Origin: Terfezia claveryi
Lineage: Eukaryota; Ascomycota; Pezizomycetes; Pezizales; Pezizaceae
DNA length: 64,000 nt
Direction of reading: 5' to 3'
Assembly: GCA_015179025.1 (NCBI GenBank)
Contig: WHUX01000015.1
Span: forward strand, 372,001 to 436,000
Program-made: the position numbers and the translations under genes
Shown here: positions 33,722-43,974 of the stretch, piece by piece
Layout of the letters: each line of letters begins with the position of its first letter
Position numbering within the stretch: position 1 is the first letter of the stretch
Notes under the pieces: model-generated
Database searches by the model: none
Told to the model about the DNA's origin: nothing
Seen by the model: only the letters and a program-made list of their open reading frames with translations

Positions 33722-34429
33722 CCTTCGCAGGGTCCATCTGGATGCCCTCCGTGGTGATAATTAGCCCCAGATACTTGACCTTCTGCATATGGAACTCGCA
33801 TTTTTCCGGCTTCAGATATAACCCAGCTCCCTCCAGCTTCTCCAGCACTTGTCGGACGTGGATCTTGTGTTCTGCTAGGGTATCCGAGTAAATGAGGATA
33901 TCGTCCAGGTAGGCGGTGCAGAATACGTCCAGAAAGTCCCGCAGAGTATCATTGATAAAGTGCTGAAAAGAGGCGGGGCGTTGGTTAAGCCGAAAGGCAT
34001 CACATTATACTCAAAATGGCCATATCGCGTCCGGAAGGCAGTTTTCCACTCCTCCCCCTCGGCGATCCGTACCAGGTTGTAAGCCCCTCTTAAATCCAGT
34101 TTGGTGAACCATTTGGCCTTGGAGAGCCTGGCTAATGTCTCCTGGATTAGGGGTAGGGGGTACCTGTTTTTGACCGTTATCTCGTTTAGGCCCCGGTAAT
34201 CGACACACAACCGGAGAGAGCCGTCCGATTTCTTCACGAAAAGCACTGGGGCACCCGCTGGTGAAGAGCTATGGCGAATGAAGCTCTTGTTGAGGTTTTC
34301 CTCCAAGTACTTTTTTAGGGCTTCCAGCTCTACCCGGAACATTCCATAGAGGGGTCCATAAGGGGGGGTCTTGCCCTCTACCAGCGGAATTGTGTGGTCA
34401 TATGGTCGATGGGGGGCAAGCTTTTCCAT
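33600..34429 (-). pseudogene. Gypsy reverse transcriptase, one frameshift
   Basis: The frame includes [70 protein letters not shown] and [11 protein letters not shown]. At about 33985 the frame breaks. The motif [11 protein letters not shown], with the catalytic Asp pair, then appears in another frame and continues as [18 protein letters not shown]. One indel in the run of C bases near 33983 explains the break. Confidence 0.9.
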
Positions 34430-34611
34430 GGCTTTTTCCGAAAATAGGTCAATGAAATCGTGGTATTCGTCTGGGACCAGGGATTTCCACTCATCCTTAG
34501 ACCTTGTCTTGTTAATCTCCAGATTGATCTCATAAATTGAGAGAGTATGCGCCTTGAGCTTATGCCTCCTGGTGAGATAAGCGAAGGCCCCTGCTCCGAT
34601 AAAGTTAATAT

Positions 34612-35199
34612 TCAGGGGTTTCGCGGGGCGGGGGATATCGGGGAAGCTAGGGGAACAGGGTTGTCAATATTGATGTGTGCGGCGGTTTGGTGTACTACCT
34701 GGGCAGGGTCCTCTACCGGGGGGGGTAGTGCACATAACCCTTTAACGGCAGTTCGTGGGGCACCGCAGTGCCTCTTGCAATACCCACTGTTGAAAGTCAA
34801 GGTGTAAGAGCCAAAGTTAACGGAGACGTCATGCATTCGGAGCCAAGGAATCCCCAGAACAATGGGGTATTTGAGCTTGGTCACAAACATCGGTAGACTC
34901 TCCGAATGGTCCCCAATGGCACTGGGCAGGCAGGCAAGATCGGTGATAGCCCCAGAAGAGATAGGGCGGCCATCAATAACATCGAGAAGGCGGGGGGTCT
35001 GGAGTTTGGCTGTTGGTATAGAGTTTTTACTGACGAAGGTCTGATCAATGAAGGCTATCCCCGAAGCACCACAATCTATGAGAGCTGATGTTACCACTGT
35101 TTTACCATTGAATTTAACAGTTATTGGTACTACAAAATGCTCGCCAAACAAGCGAGATTCATCAACGGACATAGGTGCGGGTAAAGAAAACGCAGACAA
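34612..35199 (-). CDS. Gypsy aspartic protease region
   Basis: Retropepsin-type domain: [20 protein letters not shown] carries the catalytic D-C/S-G-A motif, and [14 protein letters not shown] is the conserved second block. The frame is open through a Cys/Pro-rich linker towards the reverse transcriptase. Confidence 0.9.
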   Translation of the reverse strand: MSAFSLPAPMSVDESRLFGEHFVVPITVKFNGKTVVTSALIDCGASGIAFIDQTFVSKNSIPTAKLQTPRLLDVIDGRPISSGAITDLACLPSAIGDHSESLPMFVTKLKYPIVLGIPWLRMHDVSVNFGSYTLTFNSGYCKRHCGAPRTAVKGLCALPPPVEDPAQVVHQTAAHINIDNPVPLASPISPAPRNP

Positions 35200-36464
35200 A
35201 GATAAATGACCCTGGGCAGGTCCCTTGCTAGTGTCAGTAACTAGGTAAGGGACTCCCCTTTTCCCGACTCTTCACCAACTTCTTCGATCCGTGATTCGGA
35301 TATGGCGTGGGCGGCCAGGGAGCGGTTTTTGCGGAGGGGACATGCCGCAATAAAATGGTCCCCCTTTCCGCAGGCAATGCACAACCCATTGTTGCGGCGA
35401 CGTTCCCTCTCTTCTTATGTCAGGCGGGGCCTTCCTGATGATAAATCCATGGGGGTGGTGCCGCCCGCCACCAGGGATGGGTGGGCTGGCTTATTGGCTG
35501 TAGCTTGCGTCTGAGGGCTAGGGTTCTGGGGTCGAGTTTGTTGCTGGAGGTGCTGGGCTCTAACAGGAGGCCGATAGGTACTGGGGGCGCTGACCTGGAC
35601 TCTCAACCTAGCCATCTTTTGCTCCATCTTGGATGCCTGATCAATGAATTCATCCAGGGTTTTAACATCTGGAGATTGGAGGAGGGCCTGTTTGAGCTCA
35701 ATATTGAGGCCTTCCTCGAACTATTCCAGCTTCACCCGATCGTTCCACTCCACCTCCGCTGCCAACCTTGAGAATTCTGCCATGTATGTTGAGAGGTCAT
35801 GGCCCTTCTGTTTTAGTGCTTGGAGAGCACGAGTTGCTGTACCCATGGGGTCTGGGTCTCCGAAGGCACGGTCGAGGATTGTGAGCAGAGCAGCAATATC
35901 AGGGAGGTTGAAGCGGTCATCGAGCACATAGGGTTGGACCTGGTCCAAAGCTCTGCCCTCCAACAGGCCGTATACATAAGCTAATCGGTGCTGAACGGTA
36001 GGGAATTTTGCAGCATCCCCAGTTAGTTTGATTTTGATGGAATTTTTCCAGGCTTTCAGGTGAGTCCTGTCGCCATTGAACTTTGGCGGGGTAGGGAGAT
36101 CCTGGGTCTTGGGTGCCTGTAGTGCTTGGGGTGCTGGGGCTGCTTGGATTGTGTCCAGGGCTCTATTCAGGCTCTGGATGGTCCTTCTTTCATTGATCAA
36201 GTCGTTCTGGGCGGTTGTGAGGTCAGCCTGGCAGGAGAGGAGGTCTTCGGTGAGTATCGTGACCTCATTATTGGTTCTGGTCTGTTTTTGTTGGCCTTCA
36301 TGTATGGCTAATTCCAGTCGTTGGCCTAAGGCATCCACCGCCAGGTATATATCGATAATGGTCTGACGATAGCTGCCGAAATCGTCCTGGTTCATGGGAA
36401 TGGGTAGAGCTTGCCAGGCTCGAAATCTGGCTGCGAGTGTGGGGGTGGTGTCTTGGGCAGCCAT
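35200..36464 (-). pseudogene. Gypsy gag with premature stops
   Basis: Starts MAAQDTTPTLAARFRAWQAL at 36462-36464. A coiled-coil segment and FNGDRTHLKAWKNSIKIKL (Retrotrans_gag) follow. TAG at 35721-35723 and TAA near 35410 interrupt otherwise family-like sequence; both are one C-to-T change from Gln codons. A zinc knuckle CIACGKGDHFIAAC (CX2CX4HX4C) lies near 35390-35340, and a frame change joins it towards the protease near 35255. Confidence 0.9.
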
Positions 36465-36478
36465 TAGGTGTACCGGTT

Positions 36479-36499
36479 GATCAGAGTGATCCAACGTAG
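36479..36499 (-). other. Candidate primer-binding site of the gypsy element
   Basis: In element orientation the 5' LTR ends GTTACA, followed a few bases later by TGGATCACTCTGATC (complement of 36479-36493). TGG is the expected complement of a tRNA CCA end. The donor tRNA is not identified. Confidence 0.4.
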
Positions 36500-37059
36500 T
36501 GTAACGAGGGCTCTGGGGGACAAGGCGACCAAGGGGTACGCCGGGGAAGTGGCAAGGGGCAATCGCATACGTAGGAGTGCTACGTGTGTGATCGGGGGAA
36601 AGGCTAGGGTAAGACACACATAGGAACGCTACGTGTGTGACCAGGGGAAGACTGAAACGGGGGCAAGGGCAAGAGGCAAGAGGCAAGAGGCAAGAGGCAA
36701 GAGGCAAGAGACACGAGACATGCGGAGGCAGTTGCCGCGTGTGTCAAGGGAGGCAGCTGTACTGCAGAGTTGTTTGTTCGAGACAAGGATGTGCACAAGG
36801 GAGGTGCACAAGCGCTGGGGGAAGCAAGGTCCTGTATTGGGTATACAAGACATTGGATAGGGATCCAACGAGAGGGCGGAGAGAGCAAGCTATATATACA
36901 GGATTCCTTCCTGGCTGGCCAAGGCCACCGGAAGGAATAAGGTTCCCGAGACCCCTTATCTCGGGAACAGAGATAACAACGATATCAATCAACAATAATG
37001 AGAGTCGGACGGAATCCCGTCTGACTCTCAAACCCGGCTAGGAAAGGACGGTTGTGACA
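36500..37059 (-). repeat. 5' LTR of the gypsy element (right copy)
   Basis: 560 bp, same length as the left copy. By eye the two differ at ten positions, all transitions. Confidence 0.95.
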
Positions 37060-37176
37060 TACAAGATGTTGTCCAATACATAAGTCCAAAATATCCAACA
37101 GGTTATTACTACTAGAGGAGGAAGCGTCAATACTACAAGCTATCAAGTAGCTTTAAGACAAATCACCTCTGGATCA

Positions 37177-38463
37177 ATGCACGGACCAATGGCCACAGCT
37201 ATGTCTAACACAACTACACCATCCTACTGCACTATACCTTCCTGCCACTGTGGAAGTACCAACGTTATTACTACCCCAACAAACCAAGGCCCTCAACGTA
37301 CTAATAACACCCACAACTGGAGAATGGAACCTTATGCAAGACGAACTACAGGACCAGCATGCGGAATATGCGCAAACTATGGTCACAGTGAAGAAATTTG
37401 CTGGATAAAATACCCTCATCTTAAACCGAAGTGGATGATAGAAAAGGAAGAATGGAGAAGACAGAAAGCTCCTCAGAATCGAAGCCAAATCCCTTACATT
37501 CCAACCACTCATCCCCCCACTTCCGTACACCTGACTCAAGCAAATGATCATCAAAGAAGTACTAACTCTTCTAAATACCAAACAGCCTATCAGGACCCAA
37601 GTTTTCTCTCAGGACCTTCACCAGATCAACTCTCTCATCAAGCACAACTACACACAAACAAGCCAATATTCGATAGCTCTATCTTTATGGGTCCAAGCTC
37701 TACAAACACTGACTCACACCATATAGCGGGCTTCACATCAGCTTTGAGGGGAAAGGACTGCTTTACAAAAGAATTTGCATACTCAGTAGAAAGCAGGAAG
37801 GGAGAAACAATAAATGAAGGAGGCATAAACCCTGGCAATGAACCAGGTAAATGGCTGGTAGACAGTGGGGCCTCAAGTCATTTTTCCCCATTCAAGCATC
37901 TATTCGTCTCTCTCCTACCATGCAAACCTCCCGTAGAAATACTTACCGGTAACGGCTGGGTATACTCTTACTTTTATGGCACAATCCCCCTCGTCCTACT
38001 AGTTAAAAGAAAGATAATATATATCAACCTCGACAATGTCCTCTATGTTCCAAGCCTACAAACAAAGGTCAACTTTTTCTCAGTACCAATACTAACAGAC
38101 AAAGGCCTACACTGTGACCTTGGCCCAATTGACTGCAAATTCACATTGGACGGAAAAATATTAGCTAGCGGAACAAAGATAGGAAACTCTTGGTGGCTGG
38201 ATGCAGATATAAGATCACATGAGATATGCATAACTTTACGGGATGACACAGAAAATTCTAAGAACTCAGAAACTATTGAGACATGGCACCAACGACTAGG
38301 CCATCTAAATAAAAGGGACATAGAAAGACTGCAAGAACTAGCAACAGGTATTCACATCGGTGACCCCAAAATACCCTGCTCAAAGATTCCATGCACTGGA
38401 TGCTTAGTCGGTAAAGATCATAGAAAAATATCAAGGATACCAAGAACCAGAGCAACGAGATGA
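37177..38463 (+). pseudogene. Copia gag C-terminus, protease and GAG-pre-integrase
   Basis: Open for 428 codons. Zinc knuckle CGICANYGHSEEIC (CX2CX4HX4C) near 37360; protease active site WLVDSGASSHFSPF near 37850; GAG-pre-integrase ETWHQRLGHLNKRDIERLQ and CTGCLVGKDHR near 38280-38420. A TGA at 38461-38463 ends the frame just before the integrase core, so the polyprotein is truncated. Confidence 0.92.
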
Positions 38464-39660
38464 TTGGAGATAATACATGTTGACATCTATGGTCCCATGC
38501 AACTCCTAGGTTTAGTTAGTGACTATGCCTATTTCTGTGTTTTTGTTGATAATTATGCAAGATACGTCTGGGTTTACTGCCTTAAAACCAAAGATGAAAT
38601 AAGACAAGCGTTCAAAGAATTCTGAGCCATCCAACAAAACTTTACGGGACTGTCAATCCTGATCGTATTTGGCGATAACAAACAAGCTATGTTACAACAT
38701 GAATTCCAAGCCTGGATGGCAGGACAAGGAATACAACACTATACAACTCAGACATACTCACCAGAACAAAACGGCCCAGCAGAAAATGCTATTAAGCAAA
38801 TTGTTCACAAAGCATCCTCCATGATGTGGGCTCCAAAAATTCCAGTAGGATTTTGGCCTGAGGCATGTCGAATGGCAGCCTACCTAAAAAACCACTCCCC
38901 ACATAAAACTATAGGGTGCACTCCTTACGAACTATGGTATGGACAAAAGCCAGACCTCAGCCACCTTCGTATCTTTGGATGTCGATGCTACGCTCATTTG
39001 GAAGAACAGCATAGAAAGAAATGGGACAGCCGCACTATTGAAGCAGTCTTTTTCAATTACTTCAACTCTGAAGGACTATATCTTATCTATGACGTCAATA
39101 AGCGCATTTTGATAAAGAAAAGAGATGTGACATTTTATGAGAATATCCTAGGACACCCTAGCATGTTTCAGTATGGAATCGCTCCTGGATACAATATTTT
39201 GGGTCTAAGAGTAGAAGAAGATGAAATAGCAACACACACTGAAGAAGGATCAGAGATGGTGGAAGTGGTGGAACAAGGTCTCATTGAAGGAACAGAACAA
39301 CGGTTAAGGGAATTGCGTCCTGGAGGAGATGATACGCTGTATTTGTCCCTAGCTAGTTTGAAATTAACTGATAGAACTGTATTAGATGAGAGTACAATAC
39401 ATACAGACACAGAAAATGGGGAGGATGATGATGATAAGGGAAATGTTGCAGTGGTATCAATAGTTTCGGAGAAAATTATGGGGTATGCAAGAGAGGCTTT
39501 GCAGGAATGGAAAGCAAAAAGAATGGCAAATGCACTAGCGGCAGGCATCGGGTATAAGAGAAAAGAACCAATAAATGAACACGAAAATGAGGGAATCATG
39601 GGCCTAGAAGGCTTATACAAGAGTTTTGCGTTCGAAGACTCGAATACATCAAAGACATAA
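38464..39660 (+). pseudogene. Copia integrase, broken
   Basis: Resumes after the TGA as LEIIHVDIYGPMQLLGLVSD (first catalytic Asp); another TGA near 38624 follows KDEIRQAFKEF. The core continues as LIVFGDNKQAM, then YTTQTYSPEQNGPAENAIK with the Glu. The second motif is FGD where copia elements usually have SDNG, a change from consensus. The downstream part GCTPYELWYGQKPDLSHLRIFGC is typical. The stop at 39658-39660 precedes the reverse transcriptase. Confidence 0.9.
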
Positions 39661-40703
39661 GCAACAAGCGATCTGGAGTCAAGATACACAACTATATATG
39701 ATAACCTGTGCAAAGAATATGGCATTCCTAATGGAGTCCAAAACTTAGACCAGGCAGCAACAGAAAATGACCCCAAAACATGGAACCAAGCCATGAAAGT
39801 GAAAAACAAAGCCTTTTGGCTAAAAGCTGCATATGATGAGATGATAACCATAGCACGAATGGCAGTATTCGATATCATATCTGCAATACCTACAAATAGG
39901 AAACCATTACCTGCAAATGGGTCTTCACAACGAAGAGGAACAGAGAAGGCAAAATTGAGAAATTCAAGGCTAAATGGGTAGCACGTGGTGACCTACAATG
40001 CAAAGGAATAGACTACCGAGAAACATTCGCCCCAGTAGCAAATCTAGCTACTCTACGATTACTATTAAGGAAAATCGCAAAGGACGACCTCGAACTAGAC
40101 CAAGGCGACATGGTATCGGCTTTCCTAAATGGGAAAATAGATACAATAGTGTATCTGAAACAACCTGAAAGGTTCTCAATTGGCGATGGAATATGCGTAT
40201 TGCACAAGAGTATCTATGGCCTATATCAAGCAGCTCAAATCTGGTATGAATTAGTTGATGCAGCATTGACAAAACTAGGTTTCAAAAGACTGGTAGCCGA
40301 CCAAGCTGTATGGATAAAGATCAAACCAGAATTCCAATGTGTAATCGGACATGTTGATGATCTGCTAATGGGTGGAAATCACAAAAGCATGAATGAAACA
40401 AAGAATGCACTAGGAAAAAGCTTCAAGATGAAGGATCTAGGACCAGCAAAACTATTCATAGGTCTCCATATCACTCGAGATCGCACAAACCGCTTAATTT
40501 GTCTCGACCAGGCACACTATGCAAAAGAAATCCTGGAACTATATGGATTCAACAACTGCAACTTCGCTACCTTACCTTTCCAACCAGGTACACAACTAGT
40601 AAAAACCAACGAATCCGATCAACTCATACCAAGGGAAACAAAGCTGTACCAGGCAATGGTTGGATCGTTAGGATATATCATAATTGTACTAGGCCAGACC
40701 TAG
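39661..40703 (+). pseudogene. Copia reverse transcriptase, broken
   Basis: Pieces in at least two frames: TENDPKTWNQAMK (39760), then after a frame change WVARGDLQCKGIDYRETFAP and LRLLLRKIAKDDLELDQGDM, VSAFLNGKIDTIVYLKQPE and CVIGHVDDLLMGG. The catalytic box is HVDD instead of the usual YVDD. ILELYGFNNCNFATLPF and YQAMVGSLGYI complete the domain; the frame shifts again near 40680. Confidence 0.9.
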
Positions 40704-41574
40704 CTTACGCAGTAGGAAAAGTCACCCAATATGCCTCAAATCCGTCGCATATACATATGTCAGCAGTCAAACATATCTTCAGATACCTTCGTGGAACAAT
40801 CAATACATCACTATGTATTCGAGGTTCAAGCAAAAATGACCAAATGATAGCATACTTTGATGCATCATGGGCGGATGACATCAATGATCGACGATCTACA
40901 TATGGATATACAGTATTGTATGGTGACTCGGCAGTAATATGGAAATCCAAAAAGCACAAATCCATCAGTTTATCCACAACAGATGCAGAATACCTTGCAG
41001 CGACTGAAACGACGCGTGATATCTGCTGGATAAGAAATGTCTTTACCGATGCTGAACTACAACTACCAATCCCAATCGAACTACGAGGGGACAATATAAA
41101 CGCAAATGCACTAGCCAACGGCATATCCACCAACAATCGCACACGTCATATTGACATTCACAGAGATTCGTTACTGAAAAGGCAATGGAGGGACTTATCA
41201 AAGTAGTATGGGTATCTACAGACATGCAAACAGCAGATATCTTTACAAAACCACTAGCAAGAGATGTCTTCCTCAAACATGCAAAAAACCTTGGGCTTCG
41301 ATTCGAAAACCACCAATGCTTACTATACCTATCCACTTTTGCTAGCAACAACAACCTACACAAACATATACGGCTTTCTCACGCACAAGGTAATAATTCA
41401 CTTGCTAATTCCCCATACATACCCTCAACTACTATTATACACTATTACTATAAGACTACTATACCCTTAACTACTATTATACACTACAACTATAAGACTA
41501 CTATACCCTTAACTACTATTATACACGATTACTATAAGACTACTATTACTACTACTACACACTATTATACCTGA
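40690..41574 (+). pseudogene. Copia RNase H and repeat-bearing C-terminus
   Basis: RPDLAYAVGKVTQYASNPS, MIAYFDASWADDINDRRSTY and ISLSTTDAEYLAATETTRD are the copia RNase H blocks; TRHIDIHRDSL and TADIFTKPLARDVF follow across a frame change near 41200. The last frame runs into a 3x14-residue repeat encoded by the 42-nt tandem repeat and ends at 41572-41574. Confidence 0.88.
41419..41544 (+). repeat. 3 x 42-bp tandem repeat in the copia 3' region
   Basis: Three consecutive 42-nt copies starting ATACCC (41419, 41461, 41503) with few substitutions. 42 is a multiple of 3, so each copy encodes 14 residues (IPLTTIIHYNYKTT type). Confidence 0.9.
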
Positions 41575-41685
41575 CTTCTTGAAGACTACTGCAAATACTA
41601 CTACTATTACATTTGGAATTACTACTCACAAATATTATACAGATCCTCAAATGAAAAGAATGCGAACAGAAACATGAATGCCGGT

Positions 41686-41912
41686 TCGGGGGGAGGTGAA
41701 CAGATGAAGAGATACCATAGCCGATTGAGAGCTTAATTGTTTTAATTGTCTCATTATTGTTGTACTTATTATTTCCTTTCTCTGTCTTTATCATTTATTC
41801 TTTACTATAGTGATAGTGTGTTTGGGGGGAGGAATCGTTTAATTTTACTATGGGGGTAATGTTGGGGGGAGGTATCATTTATTTTTACTATGGTGGTAGT
41901 GTTGGGGGGAGG
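41686..41912 (+). promoter_or_regulatory. Polypurine tract, repeated, before the copia 3' LTR
   Basis: GGGGGGAGG abuts the 3' LTR at 41904-41912 and is the expected plus-strand primer. The same block recurs at about 41824 and 41864, and once more near 41688. The last three sit in units of about 40-48 bp that also share TTTTACTATGG. Confidence 0.75.
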
Positions 41913-42072
41913 TGAAAGGACATAAACAACACTACCTAGCCAGGAACTACTGTATTAGATAGTTTGGATGAAGCTAGTCTAGTGGGTCCGTAAGGTTAAA
42001 ACCTTCAGACCCGACCATTCCCGAGCATGATCATGACGAGAATACATCAGATCTTCCAGCAGTATTCTTCTA
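41913..42072 (+). repeat. 3' LTR of the copia element
   Basis: 160 bp, matching the 5' LTR except one transition, followed by the GTATT target duplication. Confidence 0.95.
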
Positions 42073-42077
42073 GTATT

Positions 42078-43032
42078 ACAGTGATCCTTATGGGCCGGGG
42101 GGCGCTAGCAACGTGGTGTTCTTCGGGTTCGCAAACGTGGGGATTATTTGGGGTTTTGGATTTAAGGTGGGAAGTAAAGTAGGCGAGGAAGGGCTATTTA
42201 GATTACCCTTTAATTTTGATGTTTTCAACGAGTGGAGTGAAGTGGGGTGTTAGGTTCGCGAAGGCGTAATATCAGGTGAATCTTGCTGGGTGTTTGAGTA
42301 GAGGGTAACACTTTGGTTTAAAAATTAAATTAAAAGAATAAGAATAAAAAGTGATGCAAAAACTTTCGGAAAAAAGAATTCGGTGGAGGGAATTTACTGA
42401 TATGCAGCCATAATGATGGTTATGCAATCGCAGCCTAACTTAGGAGAGCTGTAAAACATGTAAAAAAGCCGTGTCTATTCCATCCCAATGCATATATTTT
42501 CCTACCTAACCCTTGGTAGGTGGACTCGAAAAGGCCGTGCAAGGAAACAAAATATCTAGTGTACCATTTCAATAAGCCGAATGCCCAAGCCCAAGCAATC
42601 AATCAATCAATAATAAATCCTTACTTTTCCATCCCTTCATCTTATCATCCTCCCAAACCCCGTTTCTCTATTCATCAACCACACACACAGTACAAGTTAT
42701 TGTAAGAAAATAACACCGTTATTCCTAAGCCTAGGTTGCAAAGTACAGGAGAACTCCAAGCTAAACCATACAAGCCCAAAAAAATACCTATAACGCAAAC
42801 GCAAACGCAGAAAGCCTCATGCAAGTTTGACCCAAAGTAATTTAAGAAAAAAGTACAACGAAGAGACTACAACTCGAGGCTACATCTTACTCAATCTCAC
42901 TTAGCCAAAGCTCTAGACCGTAGCAATAAAAAGAAGTGCTTTCCATCATAAAGGTATCGCGAGATTCTCTTCCTCGAGGTCCTCCCCAACAGCTTTGAAA
43001 AGAACGTTAACACCGTCATTGTAGTCACCTTG
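42078..43032. other. Intergenic region after the copia insertion
   Basis: Joins the pre-insertion sequence at GTATT. AT-rich, no gene recognised. Confidence 0.5.
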
Positions 43033-43974
43033 CTAGTATGAGTCCTCCTCCTTAGGTTTCCGTGTTCTGGGCTTCCTAGGCTTCTTTGCAGAGCCGGAAG
43101 GGCCACTGTTGTTTGCTTCCTCGTCGGAGCCGTTTCCTTGGTTCGTGTTTTCCGTCGGCAAAGGCACATCCGGAACTTTCGCCATGATGTCTTCAAGGAA
43201 GTCGAATTGTTCGTCTGCCATGACAGCTTGTTTGAGATGACTTGCTGTTATCCGCTTCGAGTTTCGGGACCGGGCCTGTTGGCTTGCCTTCTCGCAGAGA
43301 GCAATCATGAAGAGCTCCAGTGCTTTAGCTGGAAACACGGAGTAATGAAGTTAGTCGACCTCGATCGGTTACACAAGGGTTTGGTTATCATGCGACAAAG
43401 ACCACAATGGCTTGCTTCTAGAATTCCATAGAGAAAGGTAGAATAAGCATTGAATAAGGTTCCATGTTCCGCAACAAAGATTAAATAACAGGTGATCGTT
43501 GGTGTGTAACTTACAAACAATGACAGGGGTTACCTGAGCAACCTTCCCAACATCCTCATCGGCTTGCATTATCCTTTTGATCCGGGCAACTGGAAATTTT
43601 GTCTTTATGACGACTCCAGGTTGTGGCCTGCTCCTGGCTGGCTTTGAGACAATACCAGCTGCTGCCTGGGCCGCTTGTCGTTCGGCAGCAGCTTCACCAC
43701 GCCTTCGGCGTGTCTTTTTTATCGGCTGTTCTACTTCAATTTTGTCATGCAAGACATCTTGATTCTCTACCCCTGCTGAAACCGGTGGGAGATGCATGTG
43801 GTTCTGTGAATAGGGCTGTAGGGGTGCAGCGGGGTTGTGGTATATAGTGTGTTCCTGTTGCTGGAACGGAACGATGTGGTGTGGTGGCGGTGGCTGCAGT
43901 ACAGGCGGGACAGAGTTGGAGTGATAGCGGTACCCAAATTGCTGCGGGTAGAGATGATCGTCTTGGTTGGACAT
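43033..43974 (-). CDS. NC2 alpha / DRAP1 (BUR6-like) histone-fold repressor subunit
   Basis: With NC2 beta it binds TBP on promoters and blocks preinitiation-complete assembly. The N-terminal about 115 residues are Gln/Pro/His-rich ([20 protein letters not shown]) with a basic [12 protein letters not shown] stretch. The histone fold is [20 protein letters not shown] then [10 protein letters not shown]; an intron (43329-43514, 186 nt, long for this window) joins to [20 protein letters not shown] and [20 protein letters not shown]. The C-terminus is acidic, then basic ([17 protein letters not shown]). The stop complement CTA is at 43033-43035. DPB3/CHRAC-type proteins share the fold, but the [11 protein letters not shown] block and the DFLEDI ending favour NC2 alpha. 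Confidence 0.92.

Larger units (their letters stand above)
30670..37064 (-). mobile_element. Ty3/gypsy chromovirus nested in copia gag
   Basis: Flanked by the direct duplication TACAA (30670-30674 and 37060-37064). The element proper is 30675-37059, 6385 bp, transcribed from right to left. Both LTRs are 560 bp and, in element orientation, run TGTCACAACCG to CTCGTTACA. Order of coding parts: gag with zinc knuckle, protease, reverse transcriptase, RNase H, integrase, chromodomain. Stops in gag and a frameshift in reverse transcriptase make this copy defective. Confidence 0.96.
29868..42077 (+). mobile_element. Ty1/copia LTR retrotransposon with nested gypsy element
   Basis: Bounded by the direct target duplication GTATT (29868-29872 and 42073-42077) and 160-bp LTRs that differ at one position by eye. 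Domain order gag, protease, GAG-pre-integrase, integrase, reverse transcriptase, RNase H is that of copia/Pseudoviridae. Removing the 6.4-kb gypsy insert leaves an element of about 5.8 kb. Stops near 30447, 38461, 38624 and 39660 and frame breaks near 39980 and 40700 show it is no longer autonomous. Confidence 0.95.

Noticed and set aside
39168..39878. 236-codon minus-strand frame
   Set aside because: Antisense to copia Pol; the plus strand carries the recognised domains.
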